Assembly (NCBI RefSeq): GCF_031157835.1
Contig: NZ_JAVIDR010000010.1
Span: 41,196 to 105,195, forward strand
Source of the DNA: Acinetobacter rudis
Lineage (GTDB): Bacteria; Pseudomonadota; Gammaproteobacteria; Pseudomonadales; Moraxellaceae
Direction: 5' to 3'
DNA: 64,000 nt
Of this stretch, positions 48,411-56,399 are shown in pieces (positions within the stretch are counted from its first letter, which is position 1; every line of letters starts with the position of its first letter). The position numbers and the translations under genes were made by a program. The notes beneath the pieces were generated by a model. It ran no database searches. It had not been told where the DNA came from and saw only the letters and a program-made list of their open reading frames with translations.

Positions 48411-48690
48411 CACATTATTATATTTGATTAAACTGTATTGGAAATATGGTTTTAAAACTAATATTTAACAATTTGAAGTTTAGGTAAATTAATTCTAGTA
48501 GTGGTGTGATTAATATGGGAGTAAAATCTCCCATTTAAAATTTTAATGAATTGTTTTTATTGAAAATTTATCTTTTTTCCATAAGAAGATCAATGGTGAT
48601 CATTAATTTTGGATTTTTCTAAATTTAGTAAGTGAAAAGATTAAATACCATTCATATAGGTTTAAATAGCTTGCTTTAACTTAGCATTTT

Positions 48691-48720
48691 AACATCTCAT
48701 CGACTTATCGATGAGATGTT
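48691..48720. repeat. 13-bp-stem hairpin over the end of the HEAT-like gene
   Basis: Arms AACATCTCATCGA and TCGATGAGATGTT with loop CTTA. The stop codon of the minus-strand gene (48705-48707) lies in the loop, and no T-run follows, so the stem includes the last codons. Confidence 0.65.
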
Positions 48721-49664
48721 AGGGAAAGTGATTGCTGTAAAGTATTTAGTGCCATTTTCCATTCATCACTCTGATTTAAAGAAAATCCATTTTGATCTAA
48801 TGGTGGATTTTTAATAATAAAATCATATAACTTCTTTTTTGCTGTAAAATCTAATAGTTCAAGTGTGAGTGGGTTCGCCACAATATTTACATTAATAGCG
48901 GTTAAAACTTCATTTTTATCTTCTGTATTTTTTTGATTAAGTAACTTAATTATATTATCTATTTCTTTACCATTTAGAACTGTGGATGCTAAATACCCAG
49001 CCGTATTATGGCTAATTGAACTACTGTTCATTAATGATTGCACCATGTTATGTGTATCTTCTATAGAGGGATTTGTTGTGGCATAACAGCTTAGAATGAC
49101 ATCTTGAGTATTGGAAGATAATTGGGGATTTTGAAGTAAATTTCTAATTGCAGGGGCAATTTTTTTTCGTTGGGTGTCATTTTTAGATATGAATCTTTTT
49201 TGAATTAACTCTGAATCAGTTAGTATCATTGCATTATTTAATGCTCCAATAGTTGCTATTTGGACACTTTCATCTTCATGATTTAAAAAAGGCAGTATTT
49301 CTTCAATCACCTCAACAGGATTAAGTTGGCCTAAATTAACCATAATTTCACGAACAGCAATAGGATCATTTTTATTTTTTTCTAATAAATTGGAAAGTTC
49401 TATAATTTTTCTATCACGATTAAGTTGAAGGTTGGAATTGATATGAAAAAGAGAGTTGAGCCATTGCACGGTATTTGTATTGTCTACATATTTAACATCC
49501 ATATCTACCTGATCTTTATTATTTATGATTTTTTGATTGGTGACTAAAAAATCATTTTTTACTTCTGTGGGTGTTGGGTTTTGGATTGATTTTGTAAGAA
49601 TATAGCTTAAAGAACTAAGAATAAACAGACTAGCTAGAAATAAGACAAGTTTATTTTTTTGCAT
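48705..49664 (-). CDS. Membrane-anchored helical-repeat protein, unknown function
   Basis: 319 residues with one N-terminal helix (LVLFLASLFILSSLSYILT) acting as signal or anchor. A periplasmic part of repeated amphipathic helices follows (NLGQLNPVEVIEEILPFLNHEDESVQIATIGALNNAM), typical of HEAT-like folds, from about residue 80 on. No catalytic motif seen. It is probably a protein-binding scaffold; function unknown. Confidence 0.7.
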   Translation of the reverse strand: MQKNKLVLFLASLFILSSLSYILTKSIQNPTPTEVKNDFLVTNQKIINNKDQVDMDVKYVDNTNTVQWLNSLFHINSNLQLNRDRKIIELSNLLEKNKNDPIAVREIMVNLGQLNPVEVIEEILPFLNHEDESVQIATIGALNNAMILTDSELIQKRFISKNDTQRKKIAPAIRNLLQNPQLSSNTQDVILSCYATTNPSIEDTHNMVQSLMNSSSISHNTAGYLASTVLNGKEIDNIIKLLNQKNTEDKNEVLTAINVNIVANPLTLELLDFTAKKKLYDFIIKNPPLDQNGFSLNQSDEWKMALNTLQQSLSLTSHR

Positions 49665-50048
49665 TTAAAATTACCTTTGGACTACTATGCTAGAGGAATA
49701 TGACTTTGATTATATTAAGAATATGATGACATATTTATATTGTAATACTATTTGGAAAATATCCAAAATGTAGATAATGAGGATCAGATTTGCTGTGAGC
49801 TACCTGAGCTATAGATATTGATCTAGTTGGGATAAATATCATTTTATCAAGATATTAGATGATTATAAAATAAATTTAAATTTATTAAGATCTTAGTCTT
49901 GAAGTAAATATGAGTTGACTCTGTAACATTTAAAATAGTTTTGGACTGAATGAATAGAAATAAGATATTTATATATCAATATATTGAATTCAGATGACTT
50001 ATATTAAGAATATGGTCATAATTATTTAGTATAATTACTCTAAAAGTT
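49665..50048. other. AT-rich intergenic stretch, no gene seen
   Basis: About 380 bases with stops in all frames and no clear hairpin. It holds the promoter of the HEAT-like gene at the left and the SD (GGAGG at 50050-50054) of the next gene just past its right edge. Confidence 0.4.
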
Positions 50049-50060
50049 GGAGGTTGGCAT

Positions 50061-50315
50061 ATGAATAACAAGGCACTTTTAGAAAAATTAGAGCGCGCAG
50101 ATAAAGAGCTTAAAAGATTACATGTTGAAGAAGAGCTTAGTCGACTACGCAATGAGAATGAACAATTATCTAAGACTGTAATTGATGCTACTGATAAAAT
50201 TAAAGCGGCAGATGATACTGCTGAAAACTATCATAAAATGTTTGATCAATTACTGCATGTTATCAGGTCTAGATATGATGCAGATTTCAAAATTGAAGAT
50301 TTATTAGCAAAATGA
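50061..50315 (+). CDS. Small coiled-coil protein
   Basis: 84 residues, with a strong SD (GGAGG) 6 bases ahead of ATG. Residues 1-60 are Lys/Glu/Leu-rich heptads (LEKLERADKELKRLHVEEELSRLRNENEQL) predicting a coiled coil. No family recognised. The SD makes it a likely real gene. Confidence 0.7.
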   Translation: MNNKALLEKLERADKELKRLHVEEELSRLRNENEQLSKTVIDATDKIKAADDTAENYHKMFDQLLHVIRSRYDADFKIEDLLAK

Positions 50316-50485
50316 AGCTGAATTATAAACTTGACAGATTCTAAATTGCAGTCATATTTTTTGCATTATGGTTTGACTTTTTCGAATCACTGTAGCAAAT
50401 GAAATTTAGATAATATTGTTAAGAAGGATTGAGAATTTAATTAAAATTGATATTAAATATGCACAAATTTGTTAAATGATTGAAA

Positions 50486-50869
50486 ATGAAATTCGCTTTA
50501 TTATTTTTTTTACTTATTTTTCCTTTAACAGTGTATGCATTTGAAGATACAGAGCAATATAGGCAATGTTTTGATTCGAATGAAAAGAAGCATCAAAGAC
50601 CTTGTCTCGTATCTTACGGAACGAGTATTTATGGTACATACTTAGAGTTGAGTTTTAGCAATAGAACGTATCGTATTAAACAGTCTGCGAAGTGTAATAG
50701 AGGGGGCTGTGGCTTTGAGATGGGAGAAAACTTAGATAATCTTACTGGAGTACACATGTATTTTTTGAGTAGTGAACTTAATAAGGTAGATAAGAAATCT
50801 AAGGTAAAAACATGGACATGCTTTAAGAAAATTCATAGTAAACATAGAGTTTGTTTCAAATCTATTTAG
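50486..50869 (+). CDS. Small exported Cys-rich protein, unknown function
   Basis: 128 residues from the ATG at 50486: signal peptide (MKFALLFFLLIFPLTVYA) then a mature domain with six Cys (QCFD, PCLV, CNRGGCGF, TCFK, VCFK), suggesting disulfides in the periplasm. The ORF extends two codons upstream to a TTG. No family recognised. Confidence 0.65.
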   Translation: MKFALLFFLLIFPLTVYAFEDTEQYRQCFDSNEKKHQRPCLVSYGTSIYGTYLELSFSNRTYRIKQSAKCNRGGCGFEMGENLDNLTGVHMYFLSSELNKVDKKSKVKTWTCFKKIHSKHRVCFKSI

Positions 50870-50897
50870 TATTTAACCCACTTCAGTGAGTTTTTTA

Positions 50898-51122
50898 ATG
50901 CACTATATTATTTTCACTCTAATCAATGTGTTTTATGCAGCGATTATTATAAGTCCTGACAATATTAACCTTTTAACTGGTTTTTATGGGCTAATTTTAT
51001 CTGTAAATATGCTCTTTGCTAGAATTATGAGTAAATTATCAACTTTTTTTAAAAAAATTAGACGATACAATATAATGAGTATTTCATTTAACGCGCCATA
51101 CTATGACCAATACAGTATCTAG
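50898..51122 (+). CDS. Doubtful small membrane protein
   Basis: About 74 residues with two hydrophobic helices (LINVFYAAIIISP; LTGFYGLILSVNMLFARI) and a basic tail. It starts on top of a weak terminator-like hairpin (AACCCAC...GTGAGTTTTTT) and no clear SD is visible, so it may be spurious. Confidence 0.35.
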   Translation: MHYIIFTLINVFYAAIIISPDNINLLTGFYGLILSVNMLFARIMSKLSTFFKKIRRYNIMSISFNAPYYDQYSI

Positions 51123-51175
51123 GAAAATACAATTGGGTGGTTGCATAAACTCAATTTAAATAAGGTATGGGCAAA

Positions 51176-51772
51176 ATGAAGCAAGCAGTAATTTTTATAT
51201 TGGATGAATATGCAGATTGGGAAGCAAGTTACATTGCGAGTAGATTGAATGTAAATCCTGAATGGCAAATGAAAATAGCTTCACTGCAACAAGGAGTTTG
51301 TACATCTATTGGTGGATTTCGAACGCTTGTGGATTGTGACTTAGATGAAATTTCTCAAGAAAATGTGGATTTATTTATTTTAATTGGCGGAAATAGTTGG
51401 AACATAGAAAATAAGAAACTAAACAACTTAATTCACCAACTACTTGAACAAAATATTCTAGTGGCAGCCATATGTGGAGCCGTTGATTTTCTTGCGAGGC
51501 ATGGACATTTAAAAGGATATAAACATACGGGCAATGCTTTAGATATTTGGAAGGATTATCAAGGCTATAAAAATCATAATGATTTTTTATTTCAACAAGT
51601 GGTGGTGGATAAAAATTTGATTACAGCAAATGGAACAGCAGCGATTGAATTTTCTGAAAATATATTGAAATTGTTAAACTTTTCTGCAAAAAATGAAATT
51701 GAAAAAGAGCATAGATTATTCTCAATAGGATATTACGCCTACGTTGAGAAATATGGAAATCCTTTTGCTTGA
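51176..51772 (+). CDS. DJ-1/PfpI-family protein (type 1 GATase-like)
   Basis: 198 residues from the ATG at 51176. The DJ-1 fold is shown by KQAVIFILDEYADWEASYIAS at the start, a LFILIGGNSW strand and the nucleophile elbow AAICGAVDFLA with Cys. Members include glyoxalase III/deglycases and chaperone-like hydrolases. The local His (ARHGHL) fits the triad. Alternative start at 51167. Confidence 0.85.
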   Translation: MKQAVIFILDEYADWEASYIASRLNVNPEWQMKIASLQQGVCTSIGGFRTLVDCDLDEISQENVDLFILIGGNSWNIENKKLNNLIHQLLEQNILVAAICGAVDFLARHGHLKGYKHTGNALDIWKDYQGYKNHNDFLFQQVVVDKNLITANGTAAIEFSENILKLLNFSAKNEIEKEHRLFSIGYYAYVEKYGNPFA

Positions 51773-51943
51773 GTCACATTTTTTCATGGTAATAAATAAT
51801 TATTAATTGTATGAGCCTAACCTTAATTTGACACAAATTGTGAAGAGGAGAGGTTGCTGATTTTGATTAAAGCTATTCTAAGTTTAATCACTAAAAGTCC
51901 TGATTTTTTAATCAAGACTTTTAGTGTGAAAGTAAATCTTTAT

Positions 51944-52369
51944 TTACGACAAATCATTAATAGCTACTGAAGGAGTGGAGCTGAAATTTTTACGAATTTT
52001 ATGATAACCATATGCTTGAATGATGAACCATAAAACCTCTAATACGGCAAAAAGTACAAGAACTGGGTGGGCTTGGTAAAAAACAATGTTGTAGAAAAAC
52101 CAGGTTGAAAATAGAAGTCTACCTATTGAATCATAAAATCCATACAATGGTAGTGGTGAGCGAATTCTTAATATTGACCATACAATGACTATTGAACCGA
52201 ATAGATTCACAAATAAAATATGTATTGGGTCAAAATGAGGGACTGGTGATATTGTATTTAATGTCTTATGTAGTACTAAAAATGTCCATGGTGTTAAAAA
52301 TGGTAATGTAAAAATAAAATCATAAAGTGCAGATACCCTTACGATCTTCTGATATTGCATAATATTCAT
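51944..52369 (-). CDS. Small four-helix membrane protein
   Basis: 141 residues with four predicted helices, cytoplasmic basic ends and no recognised family. It is divergent from a MerR regulator and has a classical MerR-type promoter (see 52414-52445), so it is the likely target of that regulator. Confidence 0.75.
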   Translation of the reverse strand: MNIMQYQKIVRVSALYDFIFTLPFLTPWTFLVLHKTLNTISPVPHFDPIHILFVNLFGSIVIVWSILRIRSPLPLYGFYDSIGRLLFSTWFFYNIVFYQAHPVLVLFAVLEVLWFIIQAYGYHKIRKNFSSTPSVAINDLS

Positions 52370-52413
52370 AGATATTCTCCAAGATAGAAATTTGTTTAAC
52401 TAATGAAAAACTT

Positions 52414-52445
52414 ATCCTAAACTTTGGAGTTAACTCTAAAGTCAA
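52414..52445 (-). promoter_or_regulatory. MerR-type promoter/operator
   Basis: Reading the minus strand, -35 is TTGACT (52445-52440) and -10 is TAGGAT (52419-52414), with a 20-base spacer. The spacer contains the near-palindrome ACTTTAGAGTT/AACTCCAAAGT (52421-52442). Such elongated spacers with a central dyad are the hallmark of MerR-activated promoters, here facing the small membrane protein gene. Confidence 0.75.
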
Positions 52446-52469
52446 TATTAATCTAGATCGGAGTCGGGT

Positions 52470-52853
52470 ATGAATATTGGTGAATTAGCCAAAAAGTGTG
52501 AAGTATCAACTGATACAATACGTTATTACGAAAAAGAAGGGTTGATGCATAGCGTATTGCGCCAAGATAACGGGTATCGGCTATATTCTGAGATAGATGT
52601 TGCTCGACTTCAGTTCATTCGAACTGCAAAAAAACTTGGCTTTACATTAACTGAAATTCGTCTCTTTTTACCGGAAATTCAGGGAGGGCAGTTTTATAAG
52701 GGAGACTTAGAAAGTAAACTAAAACAAAAAATTATCCAAATTGATAAAAAAGTTAATGATCTACAAGCACTTAGGTTAAGTATAGTAGATATATTTCAGC
52801 TGCTTAAGTGTGGCTCTGATGCACCTCTAAATTTAAATAAATTAAGAGATTAA
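52470..52853 (+). CDS. MerR-family transcriptional regulator
   Basis: 127 residues: MNIGELAKKCEVSTDTIRYYEKEGLM winged helix, then a coiled-coil dimer helix (about 80-110). A single C-terminal Cys (LLKCGSD) is visible, and the metal loop of MerR/CueR/ZntR is not obvious, so the signal may not be a metal. It should twist the long-spacer promoter at 52414-52445. The next gene starts 4 bases after its stop. Confidence 0.9.
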   Translation: MNIGELAKKCEVSTDTIRYYEKEGLMHSVLRQDNGYRLYSEIDVARLQFIRTAKKLGFTLTEIRLFLPEIQGGQFYKGDLESKLKQKIIQIDKKVNDLQALRLSIVDIFQLLKCGSDAPLNLNKLRD

Positions 52854-52857
52854 ATTT

Positions 52858-53442
52858 ATGAGTATGAGACCTAAACCTTGGATCGAAGATAGTGATCCCT
52901 TAAAACCCTATTATGGGAAATGGAGTAATCAAGAATATACTAATATTTCTCAGATATTTACTTTATGGATCAATCATCGTCCTTATCTTGATCCTTTAGT
53001 CATTTCTAAAAATAAAAAAGTAAATTTATTAGACTATTCAAATTATTACAACCAGCAATGTAGTCAAAGCCTATATAAGTTGTTATGTGAAACTTTAGAG
53101 CAAACAGATGGTTTTCTATATTGGATGCCTATAGATAATAATGAAAAAACTGCAAATGTCTTTGCAGCTTATTCTCCAGCAATGATTGCTAAGACTCCCA
53201 TTGGAGTTGAGTATTTAGACTATACGTCTCGATCTTTCTTACAAATGCTAAATGGTAGTTATGTCATCATTGAAAATAACCAAAATTTTATAGCTTTGGT
53301 TGTTGATGGTTATTATATGCAAGTAGCATTAGATTCAAACCTCATTAATAGTCAATTTCAAAAATATATAAGGAATTGGAATGATATAGAAAAAAATCTC
53401 GATAAAATTACAGCACAATGCATTAATTTTGTGGTCACTTAA
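52858..53442 (+). CDS. Hypothetical protein following merR
   Basis: 194 residues, soluble, no signal peptide, no recognised family. Rich in Tyr, Asn and Trp (WIEDSDPLKPYYGKWSNQEYT near the start). Starts 4 bases after the MerR stop, so it is probably co-transcribed. Confidence 0.65.
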   Translation: MSMRPKPWIEDSDPLKPYYGKWSNQEYTNISQIFTLWINHRPYLDPLVISKNKKVNLLDYSNYYNQQCSQSLYKLLCETLEQTDGFLYWMPIDNNEKTANVFAAYSPAMIAKTPIGVEYLDYTSRSFLQMLNGSYVIIENNQNFIALVVDGYYMQVALDSNLINSQFQKYIRNWNDIEKNLDKITAQCINFVVT

Positions 53443-53598
53443 TACAGTGATTAAATATTAAATACAGCGAATGTCAGGAGAAGCATAAGGCTATTGTGAG
53501 TACTTTCGAATAAGGGCCAGTTAAAAATTAAGAAAATATTCTTTAGTTTTGTATGGAAGAGTTAATGTGTAAAAAATTTTAGATTTAAAGTGAATGAT

Positions 53599-53796
53599 CT
53601 AATTTGATTCATCTTGGAAGATAACCTCAATTGATAGGTTAAAAACTTTTGAAAGCTTAAATGCCAAGGGGAGACTTGGGTCATAACGACCTTTCTCAAT
53701 AGCATTTACAGTTTGACGAGAGACATGTAATAGCTCAGCAAGTTGCTGCTGTGACCATCCTTGTTTAGCTCTTAACTCAGAAATAATATTTTTCAT
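53599..53796 (-). CDS. Small XRE-family HTH regulator
   Basis: 65 residues, almost only a helix-turn-helix (ISELRAKQGWSQQQLAELLHVSRQTVNAIEKGRYDPSLPLAFKLS), like the YozG class. It overlaps the upstream membrane-protein gene by ATGA coupling. It is the natural ligand of the twin operators at 54180-54241 ahead of that operon. Confidence 0.9.
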   Translation of the reverse strand: MKNIISELRAKQGWSQQQLAELLHVSRQTVNAIEKGRYDPSLPLAFKLSKVFNLSIEVIFQDESN

Positions 53797-54170
53797 CTAT
53801 ATCGCCAAATCCCAATTGCAACACCTACACCCCATAAAGTTGCCATTACAGGCCATACCATAAAAATAGGAAAGTGAGGAAATCCAATATTTTCTAAAAA
53901 ACCATAGCTAAAAGTAGTTAATGCTGTTCCTGTGAATGCAAAAGCAAGTGCATATAACTGAATTTGGCGCTGTAATTCATCTAATTGAGTGATAAGTCTA
54001 ATAACACTCATAACAGTAAGCAAGCAGGGTATTACTGGTAATAAAGTAACAATAATTTGGAAAGTGTAATCAATATTATCTTTCTTAAGATAGGCTAAGG
54101 ATAATGTAAGTACTATAAAATATAGTATTAGGCTTATAGCTATTTCTAACGGATAACGAAAATTTTTCAT
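53793..54170 (-). CDS. Four-helix membrane protein coupled to XRE regulator
   Basis: 125 residues with four hydrophobic helices and a central charged loop (QLDELQRQIQLYALAFA). No recognised family by eye. The gene directly precedes the XRE gene (4-base overlap) and lies 10 bases from its operator pair, so the two form a self-regulated unit. Similar regulator-membrane protein pairs are common in bacteria and mostly unstudied. Confidence 0.8.
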   Translation of the reverse strand: MKNFRYPLEIAISLILYFIVLTLSLAYLKKDNIDYTFQIIVTLLPVIPCLLTVMSVIRLITQLDELQRQIQLYALAFAFTGTALTTFSYGFLENIGFPHFPIFMVWPVMATLWGVGVAIGIWRYR

Positions 54171-54179
54171 ATGATTTAT

Positions 54180-54241
54180 ATGTCAAGGAAACTTTACATA
54201 CACTAGTTTGTTTTGCATTTAATGTAAAGGAAACTTTACAT
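54180..54241. promoter_or_regulatory. Two copies of a 20-bp palindromic operator
   Basis: Copy 1 (54180-54199) is ATGTCAAG-GAAA-CTTTACAT, with one mismatch. Copy 2 (54222-54241) is ATGTAAAG-GAAA-CTTTACAT, with perfect 8-bp arms. They are 42 bases apart centre to centre, four helical turns, upstream of the membrane protein-XRE operon. Cooperative repressor binding is likely. Confidence 0.75.
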
Positions 54242-54276
54242 TTTTGAAGACTTCTATTTATACAGCCAAAAGCCGT

Positions 54277-54429
54277 ATGTCCACAGCTCCCCGTGAGACC
54301 ATTATTAAGTACGTCAATACCAGCTCAGACATACTCAAAGAGTGCATCGCTGAATATCGAGAAATGGCAGAAGCAGCTGATGGACACGCAGTTGATGTCG
54401 GACGATTAAGTGATGGATGGCCTGAGTAG
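54277..54429 (+). CDS. Possible 50-residue protein
   Basis: The frame (MSTAPRETIIKYVNTSS...) ends at TGG-CCT-GAG-TAG, and the frame is open back to TTG at 54244. It has richer GC and a more gene-like composition than its surroundings (RLSDGWPE tail) and is followed by a good terminator at 54442-54471. No clear SD, so this may be the tail of a lost gene. Confidence 0.35.
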   Translation: MSTAPRETIIKYVNTSSDILKECIAEYREMAEAADGHAVDVGRLSDGWPE

Positions 54430-54441
54430 ATTTTTATAAAG

Positions 54442-54471
54442 AAAAGCCTTACTCAATGGAATAAGGCTTTT
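54442..54471. terminator. Rho-independent terminator
   Basis: Stem AAAAGCCTTA / TAAGGCTTTT with a 10-base loop, A-rich on the left and T-rich on the right, so it can act in both directions. Confidence 0.75.
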
Positions 54472-54627
54472 AAAACCAACTGTATGATTTTAAATAATTG
54501 AATATTATAAATTTATAATATAAGTATAATATGAACTTAGTTTTAAGTGAACATAAGTTAAATTCAGGAAAGCTTAAATAGATATTATTTGGTATTATTG
54601 ATAATTATTCTTACTTATAATTTTTTG

Positions 54628-54843
54628 ATGAAAATATTAAACAAACTCCTTAGTCTTGAATTAGCAATTGGTTCTTCATTAAGTCAGAAGACTAATTTAA
54701 TTCTCTCTTTTTTATTTGCTTTAATTTTTACAGGAATTGCTCTTTCTATTGAGAATAAAACTTACATATGTATTTTTGCAGGAATGCTACTTTTTTGGCA
54801 AAGATACGTTGTTTTAAGATTAAGAAATAAAGAGCTAAAGTAA
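54628..54843 (+). CDS. Small membrane protein
   Basis: 71 residues from the ATG at 54628 (TTG 13 codons upstream possible), two hydrophobic helices (LILSFLFALIFTGIALSI; YICIFAGMLLFWQRYVVL) and a basic end. No family recognised. The next small frame starts right at its stop. Confidence 0.5.
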   Translation: MKILNKLLSLELAIGSSLSQKTNLILSFLFALIFTGIALSIENKTYICIFAGMLLFWQRYVVLRLRNKELK

Positions 54844-55018
54844 ATGAAATTAGTAAAAAATATTCCTTACCCTGATTTGCAGCAATTAGAATCAGGGCAG
54901 GCTCGAAATCGTGTGATTTGAGCCATATTCAGCATATCAAGAAAGAATTGCAGCAGTCTATTCTAGCTTTGAATCAGATACGTTTAGTCGAGAGCAGGTA
55001 ATATTGGGAAGAATTTAG
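54844..55018 (+). pseudogene. Small gene broken by a probable one-base frameshift
   Basis: ATG at 54844 directly follows the previous stop. The frame reads MKLVKNIPYPDLQQLESGQARNRV and stops at about 54918-54920. Another frame then reads EPYSAYQERIAAVYSSFESD and on to a stop at 55016-55018. Removing one T in ATTTGAG would join them into one protein of about 58 residues. Function unknown. Confidence 0.35.
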
Positions 55019-55028
55019 AAGGGATAGA

Positions 55029-55358
55029 TCATCCATTATTTGGTCTAGGATCAATCTTTTCTAAAAGAAAATACAAAAAAATTATAAAATAGGTTGAAAA
55101 AAATACTTTTATAAAGATATGTCTTAAACTTTCTTCAAAAAATATGGGATAGGCTATTCTTATAGAAAAAGCAAAAAATAGTGAAAAAGACATAAAAATT
55201 AAAATGAAAAATAATTTTGAAAACATGATGTGGTTTTGAGAGGTATGTTCTTTATTAAAAAAACCCAAAAAAAAGCTTGTTATTTTTTTTGTGAAAAAAA
55301 TAGAGGACAGTGAGGAAAATATACCATAAATAAAACTAAACAATAGTACATTAAACAT
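55029..55358 (-). CDS. Small Phe-rich membrane protein
   Basis: 109 residues, very rich in Phe/Ile/Ser, with three predicted helices and a short polar end (KIDPRPNNG). No family recognised. The strong A/T bias of the region makes such a frame easier to get by chance, so confidence is modest. Confidence 0.45.
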   Translation of the reverse strand: MFNVLLFSFIYGIFSSLSSIFFTKKITSFFLGFFNKEHTSQNHIMFSKLFFILIFMSFSLFFAFSIRIAYPIFFEESLRHIFIKVFFSTYFIIFLYFLLEKIDPRPNNG

Positions 55359-55464
55359 TTAATAATCCTGCTTTATAAATAATTCAATTTTGGTACACCA
55401 TTACTAAATTATGAAGTACCAAAACAATATAATTTATTTCTTTATTACCACCAAGTATTGTTAT

Positions 55465-55941
55465 CTATGTGATTTTGGAAATTTGAGCTACGGTCTGAAT
55501 GGATCTGTATAAAGTGAAATCATTATCAACCAATGCAATAACCACATCGCGATGCTTAGCTTCAAGACTTCGATCAACAATCAATTCGTCATTAACATCT
55601 AAGCCAGCATTAATCATGGAAAGGGAATTAACGCGAACAATAAAGGTGGCATTTACATTACGGATTAAGTGTTCATTCAAATCTAGTTTCTTATCAATAT
55701 AATCCTGAGCAGGAGAAGGGAAGCCTGCTTGAATACGCTCAGATGCTAAGGGTATTTCAATTTGAGTAACTGGATCAACTTGGCGAATATCTGAAATCTC
55801 AGTCGATTTCTTTCGTTTGTTAAGAAAGTCTCGTATTTCTAAAATACTGGATTCAGGAACACGAATAGTTTTGGTGGCTTCATCATATTTTTGTTTTCTG
55901 CCAGCACCTTCACGTTTGCCACCATGGGTGTTTTTCATCAT
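55465..55941 (-). pseudogene. UmuD paralogue missing its C-terminus
   Basis: 158 residues. It starts KNTHGGKREGAGRKQKYDEATKT and keeps the cleavage site (IQAGFPSP) and Ser motif (NSLSMINAG). Similarity to the umuD at 44384-44950 ends at VDNDFTL; the last 17 residues (YRSIQTVAQISKIT end) are unrelated, so the catalytic Lys of DNDFTVKRL is lost and no umuC follows. It probably cannot cleave itself, but its N-terminal DNA-binding part may still act on SOS boxes. Confidence 0.8.
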
Positions 55942-55947
55942 TGTTAC

Positions 55948-55968
55948 TCGAAATTGTTACGCAATCAA
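55948..55968 (-). promoter_or_regulatory. UmuDAb-type SOS box upstream of the truncated umuD
   Basis: Minus strand: TTGA-TTGCGTAAC-AATTTCGA, the same TTGA-N4-G-N-AAC-N3-TTC-N-A layout as the box at 44960-44980, at a similar distance (6-9 bases) from the start codon. The operator was therefore kept although the gene was truncated. Confidence 0.55.
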
Positions 55969-56124
55969 ATTGTATATTTATTAGTCACCTGTTTCAATGA
56001 AATTATATTTATAGGCTTTAATGAAACTTGGATACTATTGGAATGAAAGATTAAGGCTTTAATAGATTTTTTAGCACTTATTTCGTTTGCTTACATAGTG
56101 CTTACATGGAGAGCAGAAACAAAA

Positions 56125-56155
56125 AAGGACTTTCCGCATTTTAACGTAAGTCCTT
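56125..56155 (-). terminator. Terminator after tRNA-Met
   Basis: On the minus strand: AAGGACTT...AAGTCCTT stem (15-base loop) followed by TTTT, 8 bases past the tRNA 3' end. Confidence 0.8.
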
Positions 56156-56163
56156 GATATATA

Positions 56164-56240
<77 letters not shown>

Positions 56241-56399
56241 TTATTGCATGAAAGCATTTAATATCAATGCCTTTAGTGCGAAGCAATACTAACTAATATT
56301 TAATAAAGTATCAAGTATTTTCTTCAAGTAGACGCATAGTAGACTGTAGAAAATAGTGTGATATATTGTCATGTATCGCAATACGTAGTGATTCTATAT

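Noticed and set aside
56061..56120. Repeated GCTTACAT words near tRNA-Met as a possible attachment core or CRISPR remnant
   Set aside because: Only two short copies 12 bases apart, no spacer regularity, and no second copy can be tested because the right prophage end is outside the window.
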